64,000 nucleotides of DNA from JBECKS01 sp964557005 (GTDB taxonomy: Bacteria; Pseudomonadota; Gammaproteobacteria; Pseudomonadales; JBECKS01). Location: assembly GCA_964557005.1 (NCBI GenBank), contig CAZKYI010000009.1, positions 29,472-93,471 on the forward strand. Direction: 5' to 3'. Below the pieces are notes generated by a model. The model had not been told where the DNA came from. It did no database searches and saw only the letters and a list, made by a program, of their open reading frames with translations. Position 1 is the first letter of the stretch; each line of letters opens with the position of its first letter. Made by a program: the position numbers and the translations under genes. Shown piece after piece: positions 49,824-59,800 of the stretch.

Positions 49824-51011
49824 ATGCCTCTATCAGAACTTCAGGTTAAAAATGCCAAGTCGCTTGAAAAGCCTTATAAATTAAGTGATGGCCGAGGGAT
49901 GTTCTTGTTAGTCAAACCTAATGGTTCAAAACTTTGGCGTTGTAAGTATCGTTTTAACGGAAAGGAAAAAACGTATTCAATAGGCTCATACCCAGATGTA
50001 AGCCTAAAGTCTGCAAGGGAGAAAAGAGAAGAAGCAAGGCTATTGCTATCCGAAGGAATAGACCCATCACTTCAAAAGCAAGTTAAAAAGTCAGCTAGTA
50101 TGGTAGCTGCGTCCAATACCTTTGAGGCTGTGGGTCGTGAGTGGTTAGAAAAGGAATCACACACTTGGTCTCAGAGCCATTTCGTCAGAGTTCAAAGGTA
50201 TCTAGAAAAAGACCTGTTTCCATTTATAGGTAGGAGAGTCGTAAGTGAAATAAGTGCTCCTGAATTGTTAGATGTATTAAGAAAGGTAGAGGCAAGAAAA
50301 GCCATAGAAACTGCTCATAGGGTTAAACAAACCGCAGGGATGGTTTTCAGATATGCAATTGTCACCAGCAGAGCTGAGAGAGACCCTTCCGCCGATTTAA
50401 AAGGCGCGCTTAAGAAACCAATCAAAACCAACTATTCTGCAATTACGGATGTCGATAAAGTGGGGCCGTTTTTAAGGATGTTGGACGGCTATGATGGCAC
50501 GATTGTGGTTAAGACAGCTCTTAAGCTTTCACCGCTTCTTTTTCTAAGGCCAGGCGAACTAAGAAGGCTGGAATGGTCTGAGGTTAATTTTGATAGATCA
50601 AGAATAGAAATACTTGGCAATAAAATGAAAGGAAGGAGAGATCACATAGTGCCCCTTTCCAGACAAGCAGAAAGTCTATTGAAAGAACTGCACCAACATA
50701 CTGGAATGAGACAATTTGTTTTTCCAGGTGAGCGTTCACTAAGATTACCTATGAGTGAAGAGGCTGTAAGAGCCGCTCTACGAAGGATGGGAATTTCAAA
50801 ACAGGAAATGACTGGTCACGGCTTTAGAGCTATGGCGAGAACATTATTGGACGAAGAGTTGGAGTTTAAAGTTGAATGGATTGAGCAGCAGCTAGCTCAT
50901 ACAGTTAAGGATTTAACGGGAACTGCATATAACCGAACAAAGCATTTGAAACAAAGAACCGAAATGATGCAGGTATGGGCAGATTATTTAGACTCATTGA
51001 AAATGAAATAG
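49824..51011 (+). CDS. P4-type tyrosine site-specific integrase
   Basis: Catalyses integration and excision of a mobile element. 395 residues from the ATG at 49824, with AAGGAG upstream; an in-frame ATG at 49788 is rejected. The DUF4102 N-terminal arm-binding domain is seen in YKLSDGRGMFLLVKPNGSKLWR and YSIGSYPDVSLKSAREKREE. Catalytic residues: Arg in SPLLFLRPGELRRLEW, H-x-x-R in GHGFRAMARTLL, a third His in EQQLAHTVKDLTG, and the nucleophile Tyr in GTAYNRTKHLKQR. It is intact. Location beside tRNA-Lys marks the left end of an element extending rightward. Confidence 0.93.
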   Translation: MPLSELQVKNAKSLEKPYKLSDGRGMFLLVKPNGSKLWRCKYRFNGKEKTYSIGSYPDVSLKSAREKREEARLLLSEGIDPSLQKQVKKSASMVAASNTFEAVGREWLEKESHTWSQSHFVRVQRYLEKDLFPFIGRRVVSEISAPELLDVLRKVEARKAIETAHRVKQTAGMVFRYAIVTSRAERDPSADLKGALKKPIKTNYSAITDVDKVGPFLRMLDGYDGTIVVKTALKLSPLLFLRPGELRRLEWSEVNFDRSRIEILGNKMKGRRDHIVPLSRQAESLLKELHQHTGMRQFVFPGERSLRLPMSEEAVRAALRRMGISKQEMTGHGFRAMARTLLDEELEFKVEWIEQQLAHTVKDLTGTAYNRTKHLKQRTEMMQVWADYLDSLKMK

Positions 51012-51037
51012 CAGTGCTTTCATCTAATGCTTAATGA

Positions 51038-51058
51038 CTTGCAGCAAAGTGCTGCAAG
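51038..51058. other. stem-loop after the integrase gene
   Basis: A perfect 8-bp stem CTTGCAGC/GCTGCAAG with loop AAAGT, without a T run. It may be a weak terminator or a structural site; function not established. Confidence 0.35.
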
Positions 51059-51077
51059 GCGTTCATAGGGTTGAGTA

Positions 51078-51317
51078 TTAAAATGCCTTGCGTATTGCTC
51101 GCACCTCTTTAACGTCATTTACCAGTTCATTCATTGAAGGGGCTCCTCCCCCTGTTTTTGCCGCATTATCAGCGGCATTGATGAGAGTTTGTCCTGCCCG
51201 ACGACGCATAGCATCTTGTAGCAGTTGCTTAATGCTTTCTGGTGTTAACAAACCAGCTGCTTGTGCATCCTTGGCCAAGCATGTGGGTAAATTTAGTTTC
51301 AGTTCGAGTGTAGTCAT
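51078..51317 (-). CDS. antitoxin-like small protein, apparently without toxin partner
   Basis: 79 residues. The sequence TTLELKLNLPTCLAKDAQAAG, then LLTPESIKQLLQDAMRRRAG, resembles the N termini of a group of type II antitoxins I recognise only by pattern. The C terminus is a charged tail (MNELVNDVKEVRAIRKAF) of the type that binds a toxin. No toxin gene lies downstream, where the integrase ends 66 bases away. An imperfect palindrome ATACGC-N4-GTGTAT (51342-51357) upstream could be an operator. Orphan antitoxin or a remnant of a module are both possible. Confidence 0.5.
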   Translation of the reverse strand: MTTLELKLNLPTCLAKDAQAAGLLTPESIKQLLQDAMRRRAGQTLINAADNAAKTGGGAPSMNELVNDVKEVRAIRKAF

Positions 51318-51476
51318 GAGTATGGCATCTCCTGTCGTGATATACGCGATAGTGTATGCGAATTGTCTATTTTCTGAAATGAGGATAACTGGAATTTAGC
51401 ATCGCAATATAGATGGATGCGGCTAGTGGCCAGTGAGGGGATTGGCTAAAAGTGAACCTATATCGAACCCAAGATT

Positions 51477-51833
51477 TTAATGCAGACTTTCCTGATAGCG
51501 TACTCGAACCAAATCAAATTTTGGGTTTGTTGAGATGTAGCCATTCACATCAACAACTGGCAAATTATATTTACCTTTGATACCAACTTTATGCATCTCG
51601 CTGTGGATGTAATCTGCGATTTCCCGATTATCAATATTATAATAATGAAAAGGTATATTTGCTGTTTCAAGTTGTTGTTTCATTTTATTGGTACGAGAAC
51701 AAGTATCTCGACCATAAATAGCAATATACGGAGTTTGCAATTTTTGTGGTGATTGGGTGTTTTGGTTATTAATCCAATTCAGAATAAAGTAGGCTGCTAT
51801 GCAAATGGCAAGGATTTCAGTAAGCAGTTTCAT
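51477..51833 (-). CDS. membrane-anchored glutaredoxin-like protein
   Basis: 118 residues. An N-terminal hydrophobic helix (LLTEILAICIAAYFILNWI) is followed by a thioredoxin-fold domain: YIAIYGRDTCSRTNKMKQQL with a single active-site Cys (C-S-R-T rather than C-x-x-C), IPFHYYNIDNREIADYIH, and a cis-Pro in KYNLPVVDVNGYIS. The pattern fits a glutaredoxin-like, monothiol form. Topology would put it in the periplasm, which is unusual for a glutathione-type redox protein. Nearby genes are of the accessory region, so its partner is unknown. Confidence 0.7.
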   Translation of the reverse strand: MKLLTEILAICIAAYFILNWINNQNTQSPQKLQTPYIAIYGRDTCSRTNKMKQQLETANIPFHYYNIDNREIADYIHSEMHKVGIKGKYNLPVVDVNGYISTNPKFDLVRVRYQESLH

Positions 51834-52056
51834 TTTTGCGTGTCTTTCTTTGATATGTTAGGAGTTTTGTATTGGATCCTTATCATACTACCTGCATGAT
51901 TAATAGTGGACATCATAACGAGCTCATTCTGGGTAAAAATCAAATTATAACAATGAGTTATTCTTGATAATTAAAATAATAGTTTAGATATAAGACGTAA
52001 GTCGTATTGATTTTATAGAATTGTACAATCTCGTGCTTTGTATTGGGAGTTGACAC
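51834..52056. other. AT-rich intergenic region upstream of the three-gene operon
   Basis: 223 bases between the divergent glutaredoxin-like and rhodanese-like genes. No gene is supported. It must carry the promoter of the rightward operon; I can name no single convincing -35/-10 pair in the A/T-rich stretch (about 51940-52020). Confidence 0.4.
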
Positions 52057-52929
52057 TTGGGAATAAATAAACACTTGTTTGCTTATAAAATATTGGTGTA
52101 CTGTTTAGTCCTCTTTCTTGCAATGACAGGAGGTGTAATAGCAGAGGATAAACAATGTGAGTTATCTTCTTTCTATTTGGAGCAGCAGCCTAACTCGTTG
52201 GCAGCTCCACTGAAAGCTGATTACACATGTTTTGTGGATTTACAGACAATCAAATTAAATGAATATGAGATTGTTGATTCACGTGATACGCAAACGTTTT
52301 TGAGGGGAAGTTTCAGGAGTGCGAAGAATATTGCGTATGAAAATATTGCGACCAAGCCGTTTTTAGATAACAAAAAAATACTATTGGTTGATCGTGGTTT
52401 TTCAAAAAATGCTATAAGCAGGCAATGTATAAAGCTTCGTGAAAAGCATGTAGATGCTTATGTTTTAAGTGGTGGATTACGCGGTTTAAAAGAAAATAGG
52501 GAGTTTGCGAGTCAAGTTAGTCTTGATTTGTACGAGTTGGTGCAAGTTGAGTCAGCTGAAGTGATTGGTGAGCTTTTTAGATATGATCTGTTAATCGTAA
52601 TTGCTGATAGAGATTCGCAAAATAAGCTGGCTCAATACGGCTTTTTTGATTCGATTTTTATTGATTACGAAAAAAATAAAGATGATTTTTGGAATTCGGT
52701 AGCTCAAGCCAAAAAAGAATTATCATCTCATAATGTACTTATATTTTCTGATCAGAAAGTTAAGAAACAGATTATAAAATCGCTTGTTGGTGGTTTGGAC
52801 CCAAGTTACTTTATCTACGGTGGTGAGGTGACTGAGTTCGCAACATTTTTAGAAAAGAATAAAAATTATAACGAAAATCGTAACAAGACCCCGAATCGCT
52901 ATTTGTGCAACAGGAGCAGGCGGTCGTGA
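52057..52929 (+). CDS. exported tandem rhodanese-like protein without catalytic cysteine
   Basis: 290 residues. TTG start (52057) with GGGAG upstream. A signal peptide (ILVYCLVLFLAMTGGVIAED) gives periplasmic export. The first rhodanese-like unit is around residues 60-150 (YEIVDSRDTQTFLRGSFRSA; KKILLVDRGFSKN; AYVLSGGLRGL): where an active rhodanese has its catalytic Cys loop, this has VDRGFSKN, no Cys. A second, more divergent unit at about 160-275 (DLLIVIADRDSQNKLAQYGF; NVLIFSDQKVKKQIIKSL; SYFIYGGEVTEFATFL) also lacks Cys at that site. It therefore is a likely binding protein rather than a sulfurtransferase. First of three genes, 21 bases before the next. Confidence 0.65.
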   Translation: MGINKHLFAYKILVYCLVLFLAMTGGVIAEDKQCELSSFYLEQQPNSLAAPLKADYTCFVDLQTIKLNEYEIVDSRDTQTFLRGSFRSAKNIAYENIATKPFLDNKKILLVDRGFSKNAISRQCIKLREKHVDAYVLSGGLRGLKENREFASQVSLDLYELVQVESAEVIGELFRYDLLIVIADRDSQNKLAQYGFFDSIFIDYEKNKDDFWNSVAQAKKELSSHNVLIFSDQKVKKQIIKSLVGGLDPSYFIYGGEVTEFATFLEKNKNYNENRNKTPNRYLCNRSRRS

Positions 52930-52950
52930 GTTACACTGGAGAGATGGATT

Positions 52951-53844
52951 TTGTACCAATTAAGGGGTGGTATCTTATTTTTTCTGGTTACTTCTTCACT
53001 ACTGCTAGCAGTGGCTGCATGTAGTTATTTTGAAGTAGCTCATCATTTCTTGAATTCTGGCACTGAAAAGACTGTCCGATGGTCGTTTTTGGTAAAAAAT
53101 ACGGGTAGTGACGTTATTGAATCTGCTCATTTTTCAACTTATGCCCCCGTTAAATTCACCTCAACACAAGATCTTTTAGATCTCAGTTCAAATTATTCTT
53201 TCGATTTGATTTCAGATCGCTATCAAAATCAGGTTATGAACTTTTCGCTTGGTATGATGCCGCCATTCAGTGAAAAAGTTGTAACTATCACCGCCAAGGT
53301 TCGCCTTTATAAATATCCACGATTCTCAATATTAAGGGGTAAGGAAGCATTTTTAATTGAGGAGCCATTTATTGAATTAAATAACCCCAGGTTGCAGGCT
53401 AAAGCAAAAGAGTTAAATTCATTTTTTAAATTCGAAACCATTCAGAATATTTTTGAATGGGTGAATCGCTATATTAAACCAATAGGTTTTGTAAGTGATG
53501 ATCGTGGTGCAAGTTACGCTTTAAAGTACAAGGTTGGTGATTGTACGGAGTATATGTATTTGTTTATTGCTCTTTCCAGATTGGCAGATGTGCCAGCACG
53601 TGGAGTTGGTGGTTGGTTTTTTGATGATGCCAATCAAATTTTGAAAGCCAGTGAATACCATAATTGGGCTCAATATTTTGATCGTGGCAGATGGAGATTG
53701 GCTGATGCGCAAAACCGTGTTCTTGATGATAAAAACACATCGTATCTGGCTTTTCGTATTTTTGGTCAGGACGAAGTCAGTCCCATGAATAACACCCATC
53801 GTTTTGTTTCTTTTTCAGAAAACTTGTTAGTCAGAATGAATTAG
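52951..53844 (+). CDS. exported transglutaminase-like protein
   Basis: 297 residues. The start is TTG at 52951, preceded by TGGAGAG; a nearby ATG at 52944 is in another frame that closes soon. The N terminus (GILFFLVTSSLLLAVAAC) is a signal or anchor with a possible lipobox VAAC. The C-terminal half is a transglutaminase-like cysteine protease fold: catalytic Cys in KYKVGDCTEYMYLFIALSRL, VPARGVGGWF, the His in SEYHNWAQYFDRGRWRLADA and the following Asp. The region before it (LVKNTGSDVIESAHFSTYAP) resembles the beta domain often found N-terminal of such enzymes. It could crosslink, deamidate or cut a partner. The giant protein gene starts 16 bases downstream. Confidence 0.72.
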   Translation: MYQLRGGILFFLVTSSLLLAVAACSYFEVAHHFLNSGTEKTVRWSFLVKNTGSDVIESAHFSTYAPVKFTSTQDLLDLSSNYSFDLISDRYQNQVMNFSLGMMPPFSEKVVTITAKVRLYKYPRFSILRGKEAFLIEEPFIELNNPRLQAKAKELNSFFKFETIQNIFEWVNRYIKPIGFVSDDRGASYALKYKVGDCTEYMYLFIALSRLADVPARGVGGWFFDDANQILKASEYHNWAQYFDRGRWRLADAQNRVLDDKNTSYLAFRIFGQDEVSPMNNTHRFVSFSENLLVRMN

Positions 53845-53860
53845 TTCTTGAGAACACATT

Positions 53861-56800
53861 ATGAATCACTTTGAAAGATTAGCTTCAAAATTTAGAGTTA
53901 ACATTAATAACACTGTTAATAGAAACAAGATTAAAACGATCTCAAGGACAGGATTGATTTTTTTGTTATTTGCTTCAACTGGGTCGGCTTTGGCTGATGT
54001 GTTTGTTTTTAATACGCCAACTGCAATTGGTGAATTAGATGAAAGCTACGATGGTCACGAAATTGTTATCGATGGCGCTGAAGTTAGTATTGCTGGTAAT
54101 CACAGCTTCAACACAGTTTCCATAATTAACGGCGGTGTGCTGACTCATCCGGTAGCGGCGAATGCGAACAGTCCGGGCTTAACGATTACGGCGAACAGCA
54201 TTACGGTGGGTANNNNNNNNNNNNNNNNNNNNNNNNNNNNNNNNNNNNNNNNNNNNNNNNNNNNNNNNNNNNNNNNNNNNNNNNNNNNNNNNNNNNNNNN
54301 NNNNNNNNNNNNTGGTAAGTGGTTTTACATTACCGTTATCAGGTGCACACAGTTACAACAGTGTATCAGTGATTAACGGTGGTGTGTTGACCCATCCGAT
54401 AGCAGCGAATGCGAACAGTCCGGGCTTAACGATTACAGCGAACAGTATTACGGTTGGTACCAGTTCATATATTGATGTCAGTGGGAAGGGTATCGCAGAA
54501 GGAACCAGTAATACCAGTTTCCGGTATGGGGGGAGTCACGGTGGTTTGGGTGGTTATGACACCGGAACACCTGATCCAGTTTATGGTTCTTATACCCAGC
54601 CGAATGATTTTGGTAAGGGCAGCACCACAGGCAGTACGGGATTGGGTGGTGGCAAGCTTAAGTTGAATACCACCACCCTGACCGTGAATGGTTATATTCG
54701 GTCGAATGGTACAAGCAGCTCTTATAGCATTGGTAGTGGTGGTTCAATCTGGATTAACACCACCAGCTTAAATGGTAATGGATATATTGAAGCACGTGGA
54801 GTGGGTTCCAGTTTTGGTTCGAGTAGCGGTGGTCGTATTGCGATTTACTATGATGCTTCGCAGAGTAACTTTGCAACACAACCGACTGGTTCATCAAGTA
54901 CACGCATTCGTGCGTTTGGAGGAGATTATTCGGTAGACAAGCGGAGTGGTCAACCGGGTACGATTTATCTGGAACGAAGTGATGGTTTCAAGGAATTGCG
55001 TTTTGATAACTCGGTTATGTGGAATAAATACAGTGAACAGCTTCAGTTAAGTGGGGATTATTCAGAGATTGATCTGGTTCGTGTAGTGGGTACGAACGTA
55101 TCGATTTCAGGGATTTATGATGAGTTGTCATTGTTGTATGTATATGCATCGACCTCTAACGAACCTGCATTGATTGGTTCAGTTCAGGCTAACACACTCA
55201 CTTTGAACCAGAGTGATGTGATTCAGACTGGTGATGTCACCATCACTGACTTTGTAGCAACAGGAAACTCCAGCTATGGAAGCTGGGTTCAGTCTGGTTA
55301 TCAATTTAACACCACAACGCACACGATGAATAATATGGTGATGCATCTGGACACCACCAACAACTCGATTGTACCTGTGAGTGATTTGGTGGTAAGTGGT
55401 TTTACATTACCGTTATCAGGTGCACACAGTTACAACAGTGTATCAGTGATTAACGGTGGTGTGTTGACCCATCCGATAGCAGCGAATGCGAACAGTCCGG
55501 GCTTAACGATTACAGCGAACAGTATTACGGTTGGTACCAGTTCATATATTGATGTAAGCGGGAAAGGCTTATCTGCTTTTCCAGGAATCGATGAATGGGC
55601 AGGAGGAAGTTATGGTGGCTTGGGGGGCATACACCCCAGCAACTCAAGCGGTACGAACTCTGTTTATGGCAATCCCCTGCAACCAAATGATTTCGGAACG
55701 GGTTCTGCTAATTTCTCAAATAGCAATGGGCTAGGTGGCGGAAAATTAAAGCTTGATGCGAATGTGCTGACCGTTAACGGTCATATTCGAGCAAATGGCA
55801 CTTCCCAATCCCGCAGTGGCGGTAGTGGTGGTTCGGTCTGGATAATTACAGGAGAGTTGAAGGGCACTGGTCAAATTCAGGCTAACGGAGCGAGTTCGTC
55901 TTCTGGTTCAGGTGGTGGTGGTCGTATTGCGATTTACTACTATAACCTTGGTAACTTTATCTTGGGTAGTCAGGTAGCAGCGAACGGCGGGGGAAGTTCT
56001 TATCCAGGTGGTGCAGGAACCGTCTATATCGAAGAAATAAGCGTCCCCCTGTCAGTTGCTTCCAGCTCACCTATAGGCCTGGTATCTGGTTTTACAACGG
56101 GTTTTGAGGTTAATTTTGTTGCTGAGGTAGATCAATCAAGTTTTGATACAAGCGATGTTGAAGTCCTATATACAGCGCCACAATCTGAACCGCAAATAAT
56201 AGCGGTTCAACAAATTGAAAAAATAGATTCAGATACTTATTTTATTCATATCGTAAGTTCTCCTGCATTTTTAGCAGATGGATTCTATTCAGTCAGTGTC
56301 GGTCCAAATATTTCAATTCCAACGAATAGCAATGGCATGGATCAGGATAATGATGGAATTTTTGGGGAAGATCCCGACGACATTTATTCAAGTAGTTTTA
56401 CTATTGATAACACGCCACCAGTAGCACCGGGTAATTTTAACTACTCAACGCTGGAAACAAATTATGTTCACAACAGCACAATTTTACTGTCTGGTGCCAG
56501 AGAAAATAATACGGCAGTTTTGATTAACGGAGTGCAGCGAGTACCTCTTGGAAGTGGCAACTGGCAAATAAACAGTTTGCAATTGAGTCAAGGTCAATCC
56601 AGCTTGCAAGTTTCGCTTGTTGATTTGGCAGGTAATCAATCTCCTTCTGTACAACTGAGCTTTTTTGCAGATGATCAAGCGCCACAATTTGTTTCTATTC
56701 AGCCAGCCAACAATGCTGCTTTAAAAAATCTTGATTTTATTGTTGCAGGATTTTCGGAGGAAGGTTCAGGAATTGATATTTCCAACACTTCCCTGCTTGT

Positions 56801-59800
56801 CAATAACGGTGCTGTAACGGGTGTATTAGAGCAGGTCAATGCCAGTAGTATAAAATTTACACCAGATCAGCAACTCTTTGATGGTGAATATCAGGTTGGT
56901 GTCGAACTTGTTGATATGTCAGGTAATAGTTCAGGTGTAATTTATACCTCCTTTGTGATTGATACAGTTGTTCCGCCACACCTTAACTTTACCCTGAACG
57001 GAAAGGTTGATGGCACAAGAGTGGCGATTGATTGGTCAGCATATAATGGCTCAAGTGATGTTAGTGGTATTGATCATTTCGAGCTGTATCGTTCAGCGAC
57101 TTCGTTTACAAACATTCAATCTGCTTCTCAGGTTGCAAGCATCGCTTCCACAGAAACCTCTCATTTCGATTATCTGGGCGAATCGGCGCTTGGAAATACT
57201 TACCATTATGCTTTGGTGCCAGTTGATCGCGCAGGTAACTTTAATCCGCTTATTCAGTCCAAATCTGTTGTAGTTGAAGAGGGTGCAAATATTTCAGGCG
57301 TTGTGACATACAGTGGTATTCAAACAGGGAATATCACCATTCGTGCGCAAGGGCTGAATCATGGTTTGGAATACAAGGAAATACTTTCACAGCCAGGAAG
57401 CTATAGTCTTGATTTGGGTTTTAATGATATTTACGAAATTGTTGCGTATATCGATTCACCTTATGGCACCCAGAATATTATTGAATCCTGGGAAGCCCAA
57501 GGGTCATTCGTTGGCAATCCTTTAATAGTTGATGGTTATAAAACAAATATAGATATTACGATTCATGACACGGTGACAAATGGCACCAGCATTGTCAGTT
57601 ATTCCCCTGATGGCTCTCTATCCGAAGCAGTGGCTTTTTTTGATGTTACTTTTGCAGAACCCATAAGAAGCGCCAGCTTTACTCTGGATGATGTGAATAT
57701 AACAGGAACGAATGGTGTAGGAGCCGTAATTCCATTATCAATTACAAAGCTTAATGCACTCAATTATCGAATTAATCTTCCTCTGCTTGAACAGGATGCA
57801 ATTTATACCTTGTCAGTTGGCCCTAATATCGAAAACTTGCCGGGGTGGAATTTAGATCAGAATTTGAATGGCATAAGTGGAGAGATACCTTCTGATATTT
57901 TTCAGGCTTCGTTTGAGATTGATGCACAAGCACCTGCATCTCCAGTTGTAACAAATCACTCTACAACACAGACCAATAGCATTAATACCAATCAAATTAT
58001 TTTGTCAGGTACTAAAGAATCGAATTCATCAATTTGGCAGCGTACAACATCTGGTTCTGTTTTATTAGTTGCTCTTTCAAGTGATACCGCGTGGGAAAGT
58101 GAATCAATTACCTTGAATCAGGGTGAAAATATTATCACCATCTTTGCGAAGGATATGGCTGGAAATGAATCAGCCGACGTTGGTGTAACGTTTGATGTTG
58201 ATAGCCTGCCAAGTGAAGAGGTAACGGGGCTCGTTGCTATCAGTAATGAAAGTGGAGCTAACCTCAATTGGCAATTGGTTGAGGATAATGAAAGGGCGGG
58301 GATTAACGTATATCAGGAAGGTGTGTTACTTAATCAAACACCACTCGCTGCCGCTACACAGACTTATTCAATTCATGGCTTAACAGCAGGCATTCATTAC
58401 CAGATAAAAGTAACAACACTGGATGGAATTGGAAATGAAAGTAGCGGACAGTCGATTGTTATAGAAACCCTGTTACCCAATCCAACGCTTAATGCGGTTG
58501 TAGAAACTTTTAGTAATCGTGTTTCATTATCGTGGAATGAAGTCAGTGGCGCTTCAGGTTATCGACTTTTTGCTGAAACGACAGATATGGCAACCAACGT
58601 GTCTGGCTTGCAAGGCAAACTTTATGTAGAGGGAGGGGCTATAACCAGTGCGCAACTTGGAGGCCTGGAAAACGAAACACCGTATTTCTTTAATGTGGTT
58701 GCCGTAAACATTAATGGTAGCTACAGCAATACAACCAATAGTTCACAAACAGCGACGCCAGGTTCAGATAGTGCAGGGCCAGTGCTTTCAAACCTTCAGT
58801 TTAAAGGACAAGCATTTGTTGATGGCACAATTATCACCTCGCCGGGTACATTAACAATCAATGCAGTTGATGAATCTGGAATAGCTTATATAGAGTATTT
58901 TATTGATGGCGTACTTTATAAATCTTCAAGTGATGCCACACAAGGAAACATCTTCAGTGCATTGATAAATCCACTTGATTTTGTTGATGGTACGCATGTA
59001 CTCCAGATTAAAGCTTTTGACACCATAGGCCACCAAAGTTTGTTTGATGATGGTAATGCTCAAATTGATTTTACGATTGCTTTATCCCCTCCTGCTGCCC
59101 CAAATCTCAACTATCCTGCGAGTGGTATCACGAGCAATACAGCAGAAGTTGCAGTTAAAGGTTCCTCTCAACTTGATACCCGTGTCCAGCTAAAAGTTGG
59201 CGGGGCAGATTATGGTTCTCCAATCATTGTAGATAGCTTTGGCTACTTTGACAGCAATGTAACGCTTCCAGATGGCACAGGTGTCACCAGTGAAATTTCA
59301 GCAGTTGCTTTTTATTCTGACCGCCCTGAAGTCGGTAATAGTATTTCCAGTAACATCATTGAAGTAACTGTTGATAATTCTATTCCGAACGCACCCTCTG
59401 GATTGAATGCTGCTTCTCTTGAATTGGGTGAAGTGAGAATAGTTTGGGACGCTGTAACAAATGTTGAAATTGCTGGCTATCGAATTTATCGCTCCGAAAC
59501 ACTATTGAATTCAATTTCTGGAGAAGTTCCACTGAATGGAACATTAAATAAAAAATTGTACTTTGTTGATTTGGTCGATAATGACGGTATCTATTTTTAT
59601 TATGTAGTCGCTGTTGGTGAAAATAATCTGGAAAGTGCGCTTTCAGCACCGCTAAGATTAGTCGTTGATCATCTTGGCCCAAAAGTTACCAATATCACCT
59701 ATGAATCCAATGGATTGATTGATCAAGCCACAGGTGCGTTTGCGCCTGCTCAGGTTGTTGTTAACGTAACATTTGATGAATCTTTAAGAAGTACCCCTTA

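Noticed and set aside
54213..54376. Apparent frameshift or pseudogene in the giant gene
   Set aside because: The frame change is explained by the arbitrary 100-N filler. The inferred 930-base gap keeps one frame.
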